Assembly (NCBI GenBank): GCA_963656065.1
Contig: CAVKGV010000003.1
Coordinates: 141,847-205,846, forward strand
Direction: 5' to 3'
From: Hallerella sp963656065
Lineage (GTDB): Bacteria; Fibrobacterota; Fibrobacteria; Fibrobacterales; Fibrobacteraceae
DNA: 64,000 nt
Below the pieces are notes generated by a model. That model searched no databases. It worked only from the letters and a program-made list of their open reading frames with translations, and was not told the origin of the DNA. Positions 25,359 to 35,605 of this stretch are shown in pieces; the first letter of the stretch is position 1; every line of letters begins with the position of its first letter. Position numbers and translations under genes: made by a program.

Positions 25359-25751
25359 ATGAAAAAGACAATCCGAATCAGTTTCGAAGGCAAGAGCTAC
25401 GACGTCGAAGTCGAAGTTCTCGATGGAAATCAGGCTACAAAGGTTTCCGCACCCGTATCGGTCGCTCCGGCATCTGTCGCAGCCCCGGTTGCAGCAGCCC
25501 CCGCACCGGTCGCAGCTCCTGCAGCGGCTCCGGCAGGCGGCACCCCGGTTCCCAGCCCGATGATGGGAATCGTATTCAAGCTCAAAGTCAAAGTCGGCGA
25601 TGCCGTGAAGATGAACCAGGAAATCGCCGTGCTCGAAGCGATGAAAATGGAAAATTCGATCGTCTGCCCCTGTGACGGAACAGTCGCCTCCATCGCTGTC
25701 AAGGAACAGGAATCCGTCTCGGAAGGCCAAGTCCTGATGACAATCGCATAA
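25359..25751 (+). CDS. mmdC: biotin carboxyl carrier subunit of methylmalonyl-CoA decarboxylase
   Basis: A 130-residue protein: an N-terminal strand-rich segment (KKTIRISFEGKSYDVEVEVLD), an Ala/Pro/Val-rich flexible linker (about residues 28-65) and a biotinyl domain with the acceptor Lys in LEAMKMENSI. It shuttles carboxyl groups between MmdA and MmdB. AGGAAAT precedes the ATG. The linker is coded by a run rich in GCA, GCT and GTC codons that gives a weak internal repeat. Confidence 0.93.
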   Translation: MKKTIRISFEGKSYDVEVEVLDGNQATKVSAPVSVAPASVAAPVAAAPAPVAAPAAAPAGGTPVPSPMMGIVFKLKVKVGDAVKMNQEIAVLEAMKMENSIVCPCDGTVASIAVKEQESVSEGQVLMTIA

Positions 25752-25761
25752 GGAACGCGCT

Positions 25762-26925
25762 ATGAACGGAATCTTAAACTCCGTCGCAGAAATGTTCACC
25801 ACGGGAACGGGATTCTCCGCAATCAACGGCCCGATGATCATTATGTGGCTAGTCAGCTTCGTGCTGATGTACCTCGCCATCGTCAAGAAGTATGAACCCT
25901 TGCTTCTCTTGCCGATAGCTCTCGGTGCGCTCGCCGTAAACATTCCTTCCCGCGGCTTCTACGAAGGCGGTTGGAGCATTGAAGGGATGTTCACCCCGAC
26001 GGCCGGACTCTACTACTATATCAGCCAGGGCGTCCACCTGGAACTCTTCCCGCCGATTATCTTTCTCGGCGTCGGAGCGATGACGGACTTTGGACCGCTT
26101 ATCGCAAACCCGCGGACACTGCTCCTCGGGGGCGGTGCCCAGTTCGGCGTCTTCGTCACGATGTTCTGCGCTGTCGCTTTCGGCGGATTCACGCTCGGTG
26201 AAGCGGCTTCCATCGGCATCATCGGAGGAGCCGACGGCCCCACGTCCATCTTTACGGCGAACAAGCTCGCCCCGCACCTGATAGGCCCCATCGCGGTCGC
26301 AGCCTACACCTACATGGCGCTCGTTCCGCTGATCCAGCCGCCCATCATGCGCCTGATGACAACTCCGAAAGAGCGCGTCATCCGTATGAAGAGCCTCCGC
26401 AAGGTCAGCAAGCTCGAACGGATCGTCTTCGCCATCATGGTGATGGTCGTCTGCGTCCTCGTCGTTCCCGATGCTTCCGCGCTGATCATCATGCTCATGC
26501 TCGGAAACATTTTCAAGGAGTCCGGCGTGGTCGAGCGTCTCGTCAAGACTTCGCAGAACGAGCTAATGAACATCATCACGATTTTCCTCGGAACTTCTGT
26601 CGGATTAACCATGTCCGCAGATATCTTCCTCCAGCCGAAGACCCTGATGATTATCGCAATGGGCGTTGTCGCATTCGGGTTTTCGACGTTTGGCGGACTT
26701 CTGCTTGCGAAAATCATGAACAAGTGCACCCCAAACAATCCGGTGAACCCGCTGATCGGCTCCGCAGGCGTTTCCGCAGTCCCGATGGCAGCGCGAGTTT
26801 CCCAGCTTGAAGGCGCCAAGTACGATCCGCAAAACTTCCTTCTCATGCACGCCATGGGACCGAATGTTGCAGGCGTTATCGGTACGGCGATTGCCGCCGG
26901 CTACATGATTTCCCGACTCGCCTAA
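25762..26925 (+). CDS. mmdB: methylmalonyl-CoA decarboxylase beta subunit, Na+-pumping
   Basis: A 387-residue polytopic membrane protein of the OadB/MmdB/GcdB family. Diagnostic segments are FLGVGAMTDFGPLIANP, GGADGPTSIFTANKLAP (the Asp that acts in Na+ transport and CO2 release) and LIGSAGVSAVPMAARVSQ. It decarboxylates carboxybiotin and exports Na+, so decarboxylation of methylmalonyl-CoA contributes to the sodium gradient. It ends the operon, with a strong terminator 20 bp downstream. Confidence 0.95.
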   Translation: MNGILNSVAEMFTTGTGFSAINGPMIIMWLVSFVLMYLAIVKKYEPLLLLPIALGALAVNIPSRGFYEGGWSIEGMFTPTAGLYYYISQGVHLELFPPIIFLGVGAMTDFGPLIANPRTLLLGGGAQFGVFVTMFCAVAFGGFTLGEAASIGIIGGADGPTSIFTANKLAPHLIGPIAVAAYTYMALVPLIQPPIMRLMTTPKERVIRMKSLRKVSKLERIVFAIMVMVVCVLVVPDASALIIMLMLGNIFKESGVVERLVKTSQNELMNIITIFLGTSVGLTMSADIFLQPKTLMIIAMGVVAFGFSTFGGLLLAKIMNKCTPNNPVNPLIGSAGVSAVPMAARVSQLEGAKYDPQNFLLMHAMGPNVAGVIGTAIAAGYMISRLA

Positions 26926-26944
26926 AAATCCCACGGTTTCAAGT

Positions 26945-26977
26945 AGCCTAGATGTTCCAAGCGTCTAGGCTTTTTTG
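26945..26977 (+). terminator. rho-independent terminator of the mmd operon
   Basis: AGCCTAGA pairs with TCTAGGCT around an 11-nt loop and is followed by TTTTT. It lies 19 bp after the mmdB stop. Confidence 0.9.
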
Positions 26978-26991
26978 TGCGCATTCAAATT

Positions 26992-27003
26992 TTCTAGATT
27001 TGC
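26992..27003 (+). promoter_or_regulatory. TTCTAnnTTTGC promoter-like element before the barrel protein gene
   Basis: TTCTAGATTTGC ends 3 nt before the ATG at 27007. No Shine-Dalgarno sequence is present. Together with the terminator just upstream, this must be the start of a new transcription unit, and a near-leaderless transcript is implied. Confidence 0.5.
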
Positions 27004-27006
27004 AAA

Positions 27007-28497
27007 ATGCTTTTTTCTAGCCGCCATATCCGAGCGACCATTTTCTTCGCCGCGTTCTTTCTTTCGATGCTCTACGCCGAAGCCCCGATTTTTTCTGCCG
27101 AGAGAAGCCGCAACCTGAGAACGCTCGAAACGACCCCGCTCCTTTTTGAATATCACCGGCAGACGACAAGTGGCACCGAACAGATGTTCTACTATCCGAG
27201 GCGCGATTCCAGCTTCCGGAAAAATTTTGCGCAAAGCGAAAAGCGCGCCCTGCTCGGCTACCGGGACGAAAAGCAGGCGATTGCGGCAAGCCTCGTCGGC
27301 GGCATCGACTACCGCGGAGGCGAACGTCTCGGCGACACGATCTGGCCCGGGATGGACGGGGGAATCTACCTGAGCGGCTACCGCGATTCCGTCGAATTTA
27401 TGCTCGACGCGCGAATCTACGTGGAGAACCACAGCGCGGATTATCCGAAATCGTTTGACGGCGAATTTGTCGAATTTCAGAAAGAGGAAAACAACAGCGG
27501 CGTGGAATATGCGAGCTATGCGCGTTACCGCGGGATGTTCGCCATCAACATGGGATTTGGGCGCCTGATGCTCGCCCGCGACGTTTTCCATTTCGGTCCG
27601 GGCTACTTCAACAACCTGACGCTCAACCAGTTCGCCCTTCCCTACAACACACTTTCTTTTGAATTTCACGTCGGCCCGCTCTCGGTCATCAGCCTCTACG
27701 GCGACCTACGCATCTATAAGAACAGCATGAGCCGCAAAAACACCAACGACCGCAACCTGTATGCGCACCGCTACGAACTCAACCTCGGCAACCTGGTGCT
27801 CGGCATGAGCGAAACGCAAATTCTCTACAACGAAAACAAGCCGTGGCTCTTTGTCCCGATCGTTCCCCTGTTCATGGAAAAAGGAAACTTTTCGGAAGAC
27901 AACAATAACGGAGCGCTCGCCTTTGACGCCAACTATCGCCTCTTCCAATTTGCGAGAATCTACTCGGAGTTTTATATCGACGATTTTGAAAGCCCCGTCA
28001 GCCTCATCAAGAACGACAACATCGAAGCGAAATGGGCTTGGATGGCCGGTATCCAAGTCGGCAAAAATTTTCACATTCAAAACAAATTAATCGAAGCCGG
28101 AGCGATTGCGGAATACGCTCGCGTCGAGCCATACGTGTATAGCCACTTCCACCCGAATACGGCCCAGGCGGCAAATCTCGGGGAACCTCTCGGCGCACCG
28201 AACGGTCCGAACAGCCAAGCGATAGACTTCGCCCTTTACGCAAGGATAGCGAAACGGCTGAACATCAACATCCGCAATTCCTGGATTTGGAAGGGAACCG
28301 ATTACGGCAGCGCCATCAACGATTCGACCCCGACGAGCAACCACTTTAAGCTGCCCAAGAAATTCATCGACGGCGCCGAAATGAAGTATTCGCTTTCGCC
28401 GGCGATCAGCTACAGCGGCGATTACTTTTTCTATTCGCTCGAATTGACGCTTTTCCACGATGAAAAAATCTATACAAGGCTAGGGTTCAAATGGTAA
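27007..28497 (+). CDS. outer-membrane beta-barrel protein, Wzi/capsule-assembly-like
   Basis: A 496-residue protein with an N-terminal signal (HIRATIFFAAFFLSMLYAEA) and alternating hydrophobic strands up to a C-terminal aromatic residue (YTRLGFKW), the usual sign of a BAM-inserted barrel. A stretch such as NMGFGRLMLARDVFHFGPGYFNNLTLNQ resembles the capsule assembly protein Wzi family. Function as a surface polysaccharide or adhesion protein is inferred. It overlaps the U32 peptidase gene by 7 nt, an unrelated function, which shows only co-transcription. Confidence 0.6.
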   Translation: MLFSSRHIRATIFFAAFFLSMLYAEAPIFSAERSRNLRTLETTPLLFEYHRQTTSGTEQMFYYPRRDSSFRKNFAQSEKRALLGYRDEKQAIAASLVGGIDYRGGERLGDTIWPGMDGGIYLSGYRDSVEFMLDARIYVENHSADYPKSFDGEFVEFQKEENNSGVEYASYARYRGMFAINMGFGRLMLARDVFHFGPGYFNNLTLNQFALPYNTLSFEFHVGPLSVISLYGDLRIYKNSMSRKNTNDRNLYAHRYELNLGNLVLGMSETQILYNENKPWLFVPIVPLFMEKGNFSEDNNNGALAFDANYRLFQFARIYSEFYIDDFESPVSLIKNDNIEAKWAWMAGIQVGKNFHIQNKLIEAGAIAEYARVEPYVYSHFHPNTAQAANLGEPLGAPNGPNSQAIDFALYARIAKRLNINIRNSWIWKGTDYGSAINDSTPTSNHFKLPKKFIDGAEMKYSLSPAISYSGDYFFYSLELTLFHDEKIYTRLGFKW

Positions 28498-29801
28498 CGC
28501 CCTACACACCAGAACTGCTCGCTCCGGCAGGAGACCTGAAACGCCTTGAATATGCGCTCGCTTACGGAGCGGACGCCGTCTATGCAGGGCAGCCAGCATT
28601 CTCGCTTCGCGCTCGTGAAAACGGTTTTCGCACTTTGGATGATCTGGAAAAAGGCGTGAAGCTTTGCCACAAGGCCGGGAAAAAGTTTTACCTGACGAGC
28701 AATGTCATCGCCCGAAACGCCAAGGTGGAACCTTTTCAGAAAGCTCTCCTCGCAGCTCTCGAATTAAATCCCGATGCGCTAATCGTCGCAGACCCCGGAA
28801 TCATTTCATTTGTACGAAAAGAATCCCCGGAGACGCCGATACATCTTTCCGTACAAGCGAACACGACGAATTATCTGACCGCGCAATTCTGGCAGTCCAT
28901 CGGAGTTTCCCGCATCATCCTTTCCCGCGAGCTGCGCCTTAAGGAAGTTCTCGAAATCAAGGAAAAATGCCCGGGCCTGGAATTTGAAGTTTTTGTCCAC
29001 GGCAATGTCTGCATGGCAATGTCGGGACGTTGTATGCTCAGCAACTGGACAACGCACCGCGATGCGAACCAGGGAATGTGCAACAATTCCTGCCGGATGC
29101 CCTACCGCCTCTACGCCAATCCCGAAGTCCAGTCCGATGATTACCGCGCACAGGAAGGTGAATTTTATCTGGAACGTTCCAACGCCGAACCAGAAAAGCC
29201 CGCGGAACCGATAGCGCTCGACGAAGACCGCTGGGGAACCTACTTCATGAGCAGCCGGGACCTCTGTGCACTCGACGCAATTCCCGACTTGGTAAACGGT
29301 CATATCGAAAGTTTCAAAATCGAAGGCCGCACCCGAAGCGTCTATTATCTGTCCTCGGTCGTCGCCGCATACCGCAAGGCTCTCGACGCCTGCCTCGCCG
29401 GAGAAGACATTCCCCAGATTTCCCGCGAACTGATTTCCGATACGGACAGCCGCGGACGCATGCCCGGATTCTTTGCCGGTCCGCTTCCCCAGAACTACGA
29501 ATCGACGCAAGAGCCTTCCAAAACCGGAGCCGTCGCCGCCCAAGTCGAAAGCGTTGATCCCGACGGAACGCTCCACGTCCACGTCAAAAACAGATTCGAT
29601 ACCAAATCCCGGCTTAAATGGTTCGACCCGAAAATTTGCGAAGCCGTTTCCATCGCCGAGATGAAAAACCCAAAAGGCGTTCCCGTCGAGATGTTGCATC
29701 CGGGAACAGAAGGCCTTGTCCGCCTAAATTCCGACGTGACAAAGCGCACAGATTTCAAAAATTTCGCATTTTTGGTCTTAAAAAAAACATTAAACAAATA
29801 A
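28491..29801 (+). CDS. U32-family peptidase-like protein, probable tRNA 5-hydroxyuridine synthase
   Basis: A 436-residue protein with PELLAPAGDLKRLEYALAYGADAVYAG at the start, VFVHGNVCMAMSGRCMLSNW and GMCNNSCRMPYRL with the conserved Cys cluster, and SFKIEGRTRSVYY. These define U32 proteins of the YegQ/TrhP group, which need Cys ligands and prephenate to hydroxylate uridine 34 of tRNA; RlhA acts on 23S rRNA. The length fits TrhP better than the longer RlhA. It is coupled to the upstream barrel gene (ATGGTAA overlap). Confidence 0.82.
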   Translation: MVTPYTPELLAPAGDLKRLEYALAYGADAVYAGQPAFSLRARENGFRTLDDLEKGVKLCHKAGKKFYLTSNVIARNAKVEPFQKALLAALELNPDALIVADPGIISFVRKESPETPIHLSVQANTTNYLTAQFWQSIGVSRIILSRELRLKEVLEIKEKCPGLEFEVFVHGNVCMAMSGRCMLSNWTTHRDANQGMCNNSCRMPYRLYANPEVQSDDYRAQEGEFYLERSNAEPEKPAEPIALDEDRWGTYFMSSRDLCALDAIPDLVNGHIESFKIEGRTRSVYYLSSVVAAYRKALDACLAGEDIPQISRELISDTDSRGRMPGFFAGPLPQNYESTQEPSKTGAVAAQVESVDPDGTLHVHVKNRFDTKSRLKWFDPKICEAVSIAEMKNPKGVPVEMLHPGTEGLVRLNSDVTKRTDFKNFAFLVLKKTLNK

Positions 29802-29823
29802 ACAGGATTATAGATTTCGTTTT

Positions 29824-30285
29824 ATGGAAGATTCCAGTGAATACGAATACAAGCAAAGCAAGCTCTTTCACGACTTCGACAAGGCATACGCCGAAGGAAA
29901 GTATGACTATCTGCGAGAGCTCTTTCTTCCGTATATGCTGAACAACATCGCGGACTTCTACCGATTCAAAACAGAAAAGCTCAAACAGTTTGCCGAAGCG
30001 CTCGACATGCACCAATTGCTCAAGCTCTACCTGTATTACAAGCAGATGCCGCTTGATATGCGCCGCTATATGGAAGGGCAGAGCGCATCCATCCAGAAAG
30101 CGATACAAGGATCTAACAAGGAACGCCAGGTCGCCGTATCCGACTGGATCCGCGAACATGCCGCCCGCCATCGGGATGTCACCGTCAAGACGCAGTGCAT
30201 CTTTTTTGAAAAAATCGCCGACCAGGTTATTCCGATAATCGAGAAGGCGCTCGCAGATTACCAAGCGGGAATCGGCAAATCATAA
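29824..30285 (+). CDS. conserved-looking protein of unknown function
   Basis: A 153-residue, mainly alpha-helical, charged protein with no signal peptide or membrane segment. It contains many Tyr, Lys and Glu residues (SEYEYKQSKLFHDFDKAYAEGKYDYLREL, QLLKLYLYYKQMPLDMRRYM). I recognise no domain. A box TATAGATTTCG lies 5 nt before the ATG, so it may have its own promoter. Codon use matches its neighbours, which supports a real gene. The 90 bp after it contain no obvious terminator. Confidence 0.6.
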   Translation: MEDSSEYEYKQSKLFHDFDKAYAEGKYDYLRELFLPYMLNNIADFYRFKTEKLKQFAEALDMHQLLKLYLYYKQMPLDMRRYMEGQSASIQKAIQGSNKERQVAVSDWIREHAARHRDVTVKTQCIFFEKIADQVIPIIEKALADYQAGIGKS

Positions 30286-30357
30286 GGAATTCGCCGAGAG
30301 AAAAATCGGTGGTTGTCCGCTCCAAAGCTTAGAACCTATTCCCAATTTCCCGATAAT

Positions 30358-30370
30358 TTCTAGCTTTAGC
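30358..30370 (+). promoter_or_regulatory. TTCTAnnTTTAGC promoter-like element before the DEAD helicase gene
   Basis: TTCTAGCTTTAGC ends 5 nt before the ATG at 30376 and no Shine-Dalgarno sequence is visible. Confidence 0.4.
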
Positions 30371-30375
30371 GCGTT

Positions 30376-31821
30376 ATGAGCGAAGAAAAAATTCAAAATG
30401 CAAATTCCGAAGAAACCGTCGAAAAACCGGTCAACCCTTTTTTAACTCCCATCCACATCGTCGAACCGGCGAATAAGCTGCCGGATTATACGTTTAACGA
30501 CTTGCCCGCAGATCTCAAGGCGACGCTCGAGCGGCACGGTTGGACGGACCTGATGCCCGTTCAGCGCAAGACGATTCCCTATATGCTCTCCGCCCGAGAC
30601 ATGCTGGTCCAATCCAAGACCGGATCCGGAAAAACCGGAGCGTTTGTCATTCCGCTCATCCAGGTGATTGTCCGCGAACACAAATTTCCCCAGGCTCTGA
30701 TCCTCGTCCCGACACGCGAACTCGCCCAACAGGTCGAATCGGAAATCGAAAAAATCGCTGAAGGAACCGGCATCAAGTCGGTCGCCATTTTCGGAGGCGT
30801 CAATTACGAGCCGCAGCTCCGCGCACTTCGCGAAGGCGTCCACATCATCGTCGCCACCCCGGGCCGCCTGCTCGACCATGCCCAGCGCGGCAACGTGGAC
30901 TTTCTCTCCGTCCGGGACCTCATCATGGACGAAGCGGACGAAATGCTCTCCATGGGATTCTACCCGGACATGCAGCGCATCCGCCGTTACCTGCCGCGAG
31001 AAATCGCCTGCACCATGTTCAGCGCGACCATTCCGCAAACGGTCAAAAGCCTCGCGAGGGAATTCCAACGCAAGAACGCAGGATTTCTCTCCCTCAGCTA
31101 CGACAAGGTCATCGCAAACAATCTGGAACATCGCTACTACATGTGCGACGTCATGGACAAGGACAAGCTGACCATCAAAATCCTCGAGCTCGAAAATCCG
31201 GACAGCTGCATGATTTTCTGCAACATGAAACGCGACGTCAGCTATCTCGAACAGGTCCTTTCTAACTACGGATTCCGGGTCGGGGCGCTCTCCGGCGACA
31301 TTTCGCAGAAGCTTCGCGAAGAAACGCTCGAAGCGTTCCGCAAAAAAAAGCTGAACATCTTAATTTGTACGGATGTCGCCGCCCGCGGAATCGACGTCAC
31401 CCACGTGACGCATGTCATCATCTACGATCATCCCGATGACCACGAAGTCTATGTCCACCGCAGCGGACGCACCGCCCGAGCCGGACGAAGCGGAGTAGCC
31501 ATTTCGCTCATCACTCCCGTCGAGGAAATCGAGCTGCAAAAGACGGCCGTCGATTTTGGCATCCAGTTCATCAAAATGCCGGCGATTACCGAAGAGGAAC
31601 TCGCCAACCGTATCCGTCAACGCGCCGCAGCGGAACTCGACCGCGAAAAGCGTGTCCTCGGACAAATGAAAAAGGAACGCCTCCGGAGATTCTTGCCGCT
31701 AGTCGATGAACTCACCGAGAATCCCGAAGACAAGGAAGTCCTCGCCTATCTTCTAGACAAATTCTATTGGAAGGAATACGAGAAGAAAGAAGAACAGCGC
31801 GGCAACGAAAAGGCAAAATAA
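30376..31821 (+). CDS. DEAD-box RNA helicase
   Basis: A 481-residue cytosolic ATPase. The motifs in order are Q motif (DLMPVQRKTIPYM), I SKTGSGKTGA, Ia PTRELAQQ, Ib TPGRLLDH, II MDEADEML, III FSATI, IV MIFCNMKRDV, V ILICTDVAARGIDV and VI YVHRSGRTARAG. This is the RhlE/CshA/DeaD group used in ribosome assembly and mRNA decay. The C-terminal extension of about 60 residues is charged and short, so it lacks the DbpA-like RNA-binding domain of DeaD. It overlaps map by one base (TAATG). Confidence 0.93.
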   Translation: MSEEKIQNANSEETVEKPVNPFLTPIHIVEPANKLPDYTFNDLPADLKATLERHGWTDLMPVQRKTIPYMLSARDMLVQSKTGSGKTGAFVIPLIQVIVREHKFPQALILVPTRELAQQVESEIEKIAEGTGIKSVAIFGGVNYEPQLRALREGVHIIVATPGRLLDHAQRGNVDFLSVRDLIMDEADEMLSMGFYPDMQRIRRYLPREIACTMFSATIPQTVKSLAREFQRKNAGFLSLSYDKVIANNLEHRYYMCDVMDKDKLTIKILELENPDSCMIFCNMKRDVSYLEQVLSNYGFRVGALSGDISQKLREETLEAFRKKKLNILICTDVAARGIDVTHVTHVIIYDHPDDHEVYVHRSGRTARAGRSGVAISLITPVEEIELQKTAVDFGIQFIKMPAITEEELANRIRQRAAAELDREKRVLGQMKKERLRRFLPLVDELTENPEDKEVLAYLLDKFYWKEYEKKEEQRGNEKAK

Positions 31822-32582
31822 TGTCAAAGATCAAAGTCAAGACCAAAAAGGAAATCGAACTCATCCGCTCAGCCGGGGCCCTCGCCGCCGAAACGCTTAT
31901 CCGCGCAGGTGAAATGTGCAAGCCCGGGGTTTCCACGCTCGAAATCGATGATTTCATCGGGGATTACACGAACAAGCACGGGGGCATTTCCGCCTGCCTA
32001 GGCTATCACGGCTATCCGCGCTACGCATGCATCAGCATCAACGAAGTCATCTGCCACGGCATCCCGAGCAAGGACACGATTCTCAAAGACGGAGACATCG
32101 TAAACATCGACATCACGACGATTCTCTCCGGATATCACGGGGACTGCTCCGCCATGTTCTGCGTCGGAAACGTCAGCAAGGAAGCGCGTGAACTGGTCGA
32201 TGTCACGAAGCTCTGCCTCGAAGAAGGAATCCGCGCAGCGGCCATGCCCAAGGCCCGCTTTTCCGACATCGGATGCGCCATCCAGCCGATTGCGGATGAA
32301 CACGGATTCAGCGTCGTCGAAGACTACTGCGGACACGGCATCGGACGCGGATTTCACGAAGAGCCGAACGTTCTCCACTACGCAAACAACGAACGCACGC
32401 CGATGATTGAAATCGGAAATGTTTTCACCATCGAACCGATGATCAACGCCGGAAAGCCGGGGACAAAAACACTCGGAGACGGATGGACCGCGGTCACCGT
32501 TGACGGTCGCCTTTCTGCACAGTGGGAACACACGATGGTCAAGACAAAAGACGGAATCGACATTTTGACGCTTCCGCGATAA
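31821..32582 (+). CDS. map: type I methionine aminopeptidase
   Basis: A 253-residue metalloprotease with the five metal ligands in order: D in VNIDITTILSGYHGDCSA (two Asp), His in CGHGIGRGFHEEPNV, Glu in FTIEPMIN and Glu in WEHTMV. It removes initiator Met from nascent proteins. The ATG overlaps the helicase stop codon (TAATG), so translation is coupled. Length and the absence of an N-terminal zinc finger fit bacterial type Ia. Confidence 0.95.
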   Translation: MSKIKVKTKKEIELIRSAGALAAETLIRAGEMCKPGVSTLEIDDFIGDYTNKHGGISACLGYHGYPRYACISINEVICHGIPSKDTILKDGDIVNIDITTILSGYHGDCSAMFCVGNVSKEARELVDVTKLCLEEGIRAAAMPKARFSDIGCAIQPIADEHGFSVVEDYCGHGIGRGFHEEPNVLHYANNERTPMIEIGNVFTIEPMINAGKPGTKTLGDGWTAVTVDGRLSAQWEHTMVKTKDGIDILTLPR

Positions 32583-32594
32583 AAGCGTTCGTTC

Positions 32595-32918
32595 ATGAAA
32601 GATTTCCTGGTTAAGAAAGCGCTGCAGGAGCATCCGGTCGTCAAACGGCTCGGAACAATCCACTCAATTTCTTTAAACACAAACGAACGAACCTGCTCGG
32701 GAGAAATCGGACTTGTCGGCGAATCCGCCCCAATCCGATTTTTCGTCAAATACGATATTTTAGAAACCGGGGAAGACGTCCGATTCCGCCTTTCAGAGAT
32801 TCGCTCGGAAAAACAGTGGATCGACGAAATTCTGAAAATCTTTATCGAAGAAAAAGGCGGAAGCCTGGAATTTCCCGTCAAGGGCTTTGCCGCAAAGCTT
32901 GTACAATTGTTTTTGTAG
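32595..32918 (+). CDS. small protein of unknown function after map
   Basis: A 107-residue soluble protein, probably mixed alpha/beta (TIHSISLNTNERTCSGEIGLVGESAPIRFFVKYDIL). No family is recognised and no signal peptide is present. It follows map by 12 bp on the same strand and has similar codon use, so it is probably the last gene of the helicase-map operon. No clear Shine-Dalgarno sequence is seen. Confidence 0.55.
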   Translation: MKDFLVKKALQEHPVVKRLGTIHSISLNTNERTCSGEIGLVGESAPIRFFVKYDILETGEDVRFRLSEIRSEKQWIDEILKIFIEEKGGSLEFPVKGFAAKLVQLFL

Positions 32919-32998
32919 GACATCTTTCCCGTTCACGCTTCAAAAACGCCCATCTTGCCTGTAAACTCTTTTCGAGCCTTGAGAACGACTTGAAAATT

Positions 32999-33009
32999 TT
33001 CTATCTTGC
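32999..33009 (+). promoter_or_regulatory. TTCTAnnTTGC promoter-like element before fusA
   Basis: TTCTATCTTGC lies 33 nt before the fusA ATG at 33043. Here the implied leader is about 25 nt, longer than for most other genes with this element. Confidence 0.4.
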
Positions 33010-33042
33010 ACCGCAGTTTATCAAACTTTCCACGGAAAAAAT

Positions 33043-35151
<2,109 letters not shown>

Positions 35152-35178
35152 TTCTTCTCGGTAAAAGAAAAATCTTGA

Positions 35179-35205
35179 ACCACCCCTACTTAGGGGTGGT
35201 TTTTT
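35179..35205 (+). terminator. rho-independent terminator of fusA
   Basis: ACCACCCCTA and TAGGGGTGGT form a perfect 10-bp stem around CT, followed by TTTTTG, 27 bp after the fusA stop. Confidence 0.92.
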
Positions 35206-35354
35206 GCTTTATTCAAAGTTGCTACCGGCGCGCCCAATGCGCAAAAGATGGACCGCATACTTTCCTATTGGCACAAATTTTTCATGATTTGACGAGCAGC
35301 AATCCGCAATCCCGCAACCGGCAATAGATTCATTTATATGGTTGAGCATTAAAA

Positions 35355-35418
35355 AAGGGCCGTCCTTTTCCGGGAACGGTCCCTACAAAAATTCCCCCGG
35401 AGCTTGCGCCCCGAGGGA
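35355..35418 (-). terminator. two hairpins ending the feo operon
   Basis: On the minus strand the first hairpin is TCCCTCGGGGC paired with GCTCCGGGGGA around GCAA (35393-35418), followed by ATTTTTG. A second lies just beyond, GGGACCGTTCC with GGACGGCCC (35355-35383), followed by TTTTTT. Both lie within 80 bp of the last feo gene. Confidence 0.75.
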
Positions 35419-35435
35419 ATCGTCTATGGCAAATG

Positions 35436-35594
35436 TTATTTACAGTGCCGTCCTACGCCCGCGCCACAGCCCGGGCAGCCGATGCAGGCCGGTCCGCGTT
35501 TTTTCACAGCGTGCCTTGTCATCTTCAGCACATAGCGGAACGAGACAAGACCCCACGTAACGAGAACCGCGACAACCAGGATATTGGCAAGCAT
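35436..35594 (-). CDS. FeoB-associated Cys-rich membrane protein
   Basis: A 52-residue protein: one N-terminal helix (MLANILVVAVLVTWGLVSFRYVLK) followed by a basic Cys tail (KRGPACIGCPGCGAGVGRHCK). This matches the small FeoB-associated Cys-rich family found behind feoB in many anaerobes, where it may take the place of FeoC. It begins 11 bp after the feoB stop. The GAGGTGCC just upstream of the ATG serves as ribosome binding site. Confidence 0.85.
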   Translation of the reverse strand: MLANILVVAVLVTWGLVSFRYVLKMTRHAVKKRGPACIGCPGCGAGVGRHCK

Positions 35595-35605
35595 AGGCAC
35601 CTCTT

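Noticed and set aside
25440..25550. Repeat or CRISPR-like array in GCA/GCT/GTC-rich sequence
   Set aside because: It is the Ala/Pro/Val linker of the biotin carrier protein; no spacers or regular repeat length.
23002..26925. Oxaloacetate decarboxylase operon
   Set aside because: The alpha subunit is of the MmdA/PccB class, not the pyruvate-carboxylase-like OadA class.
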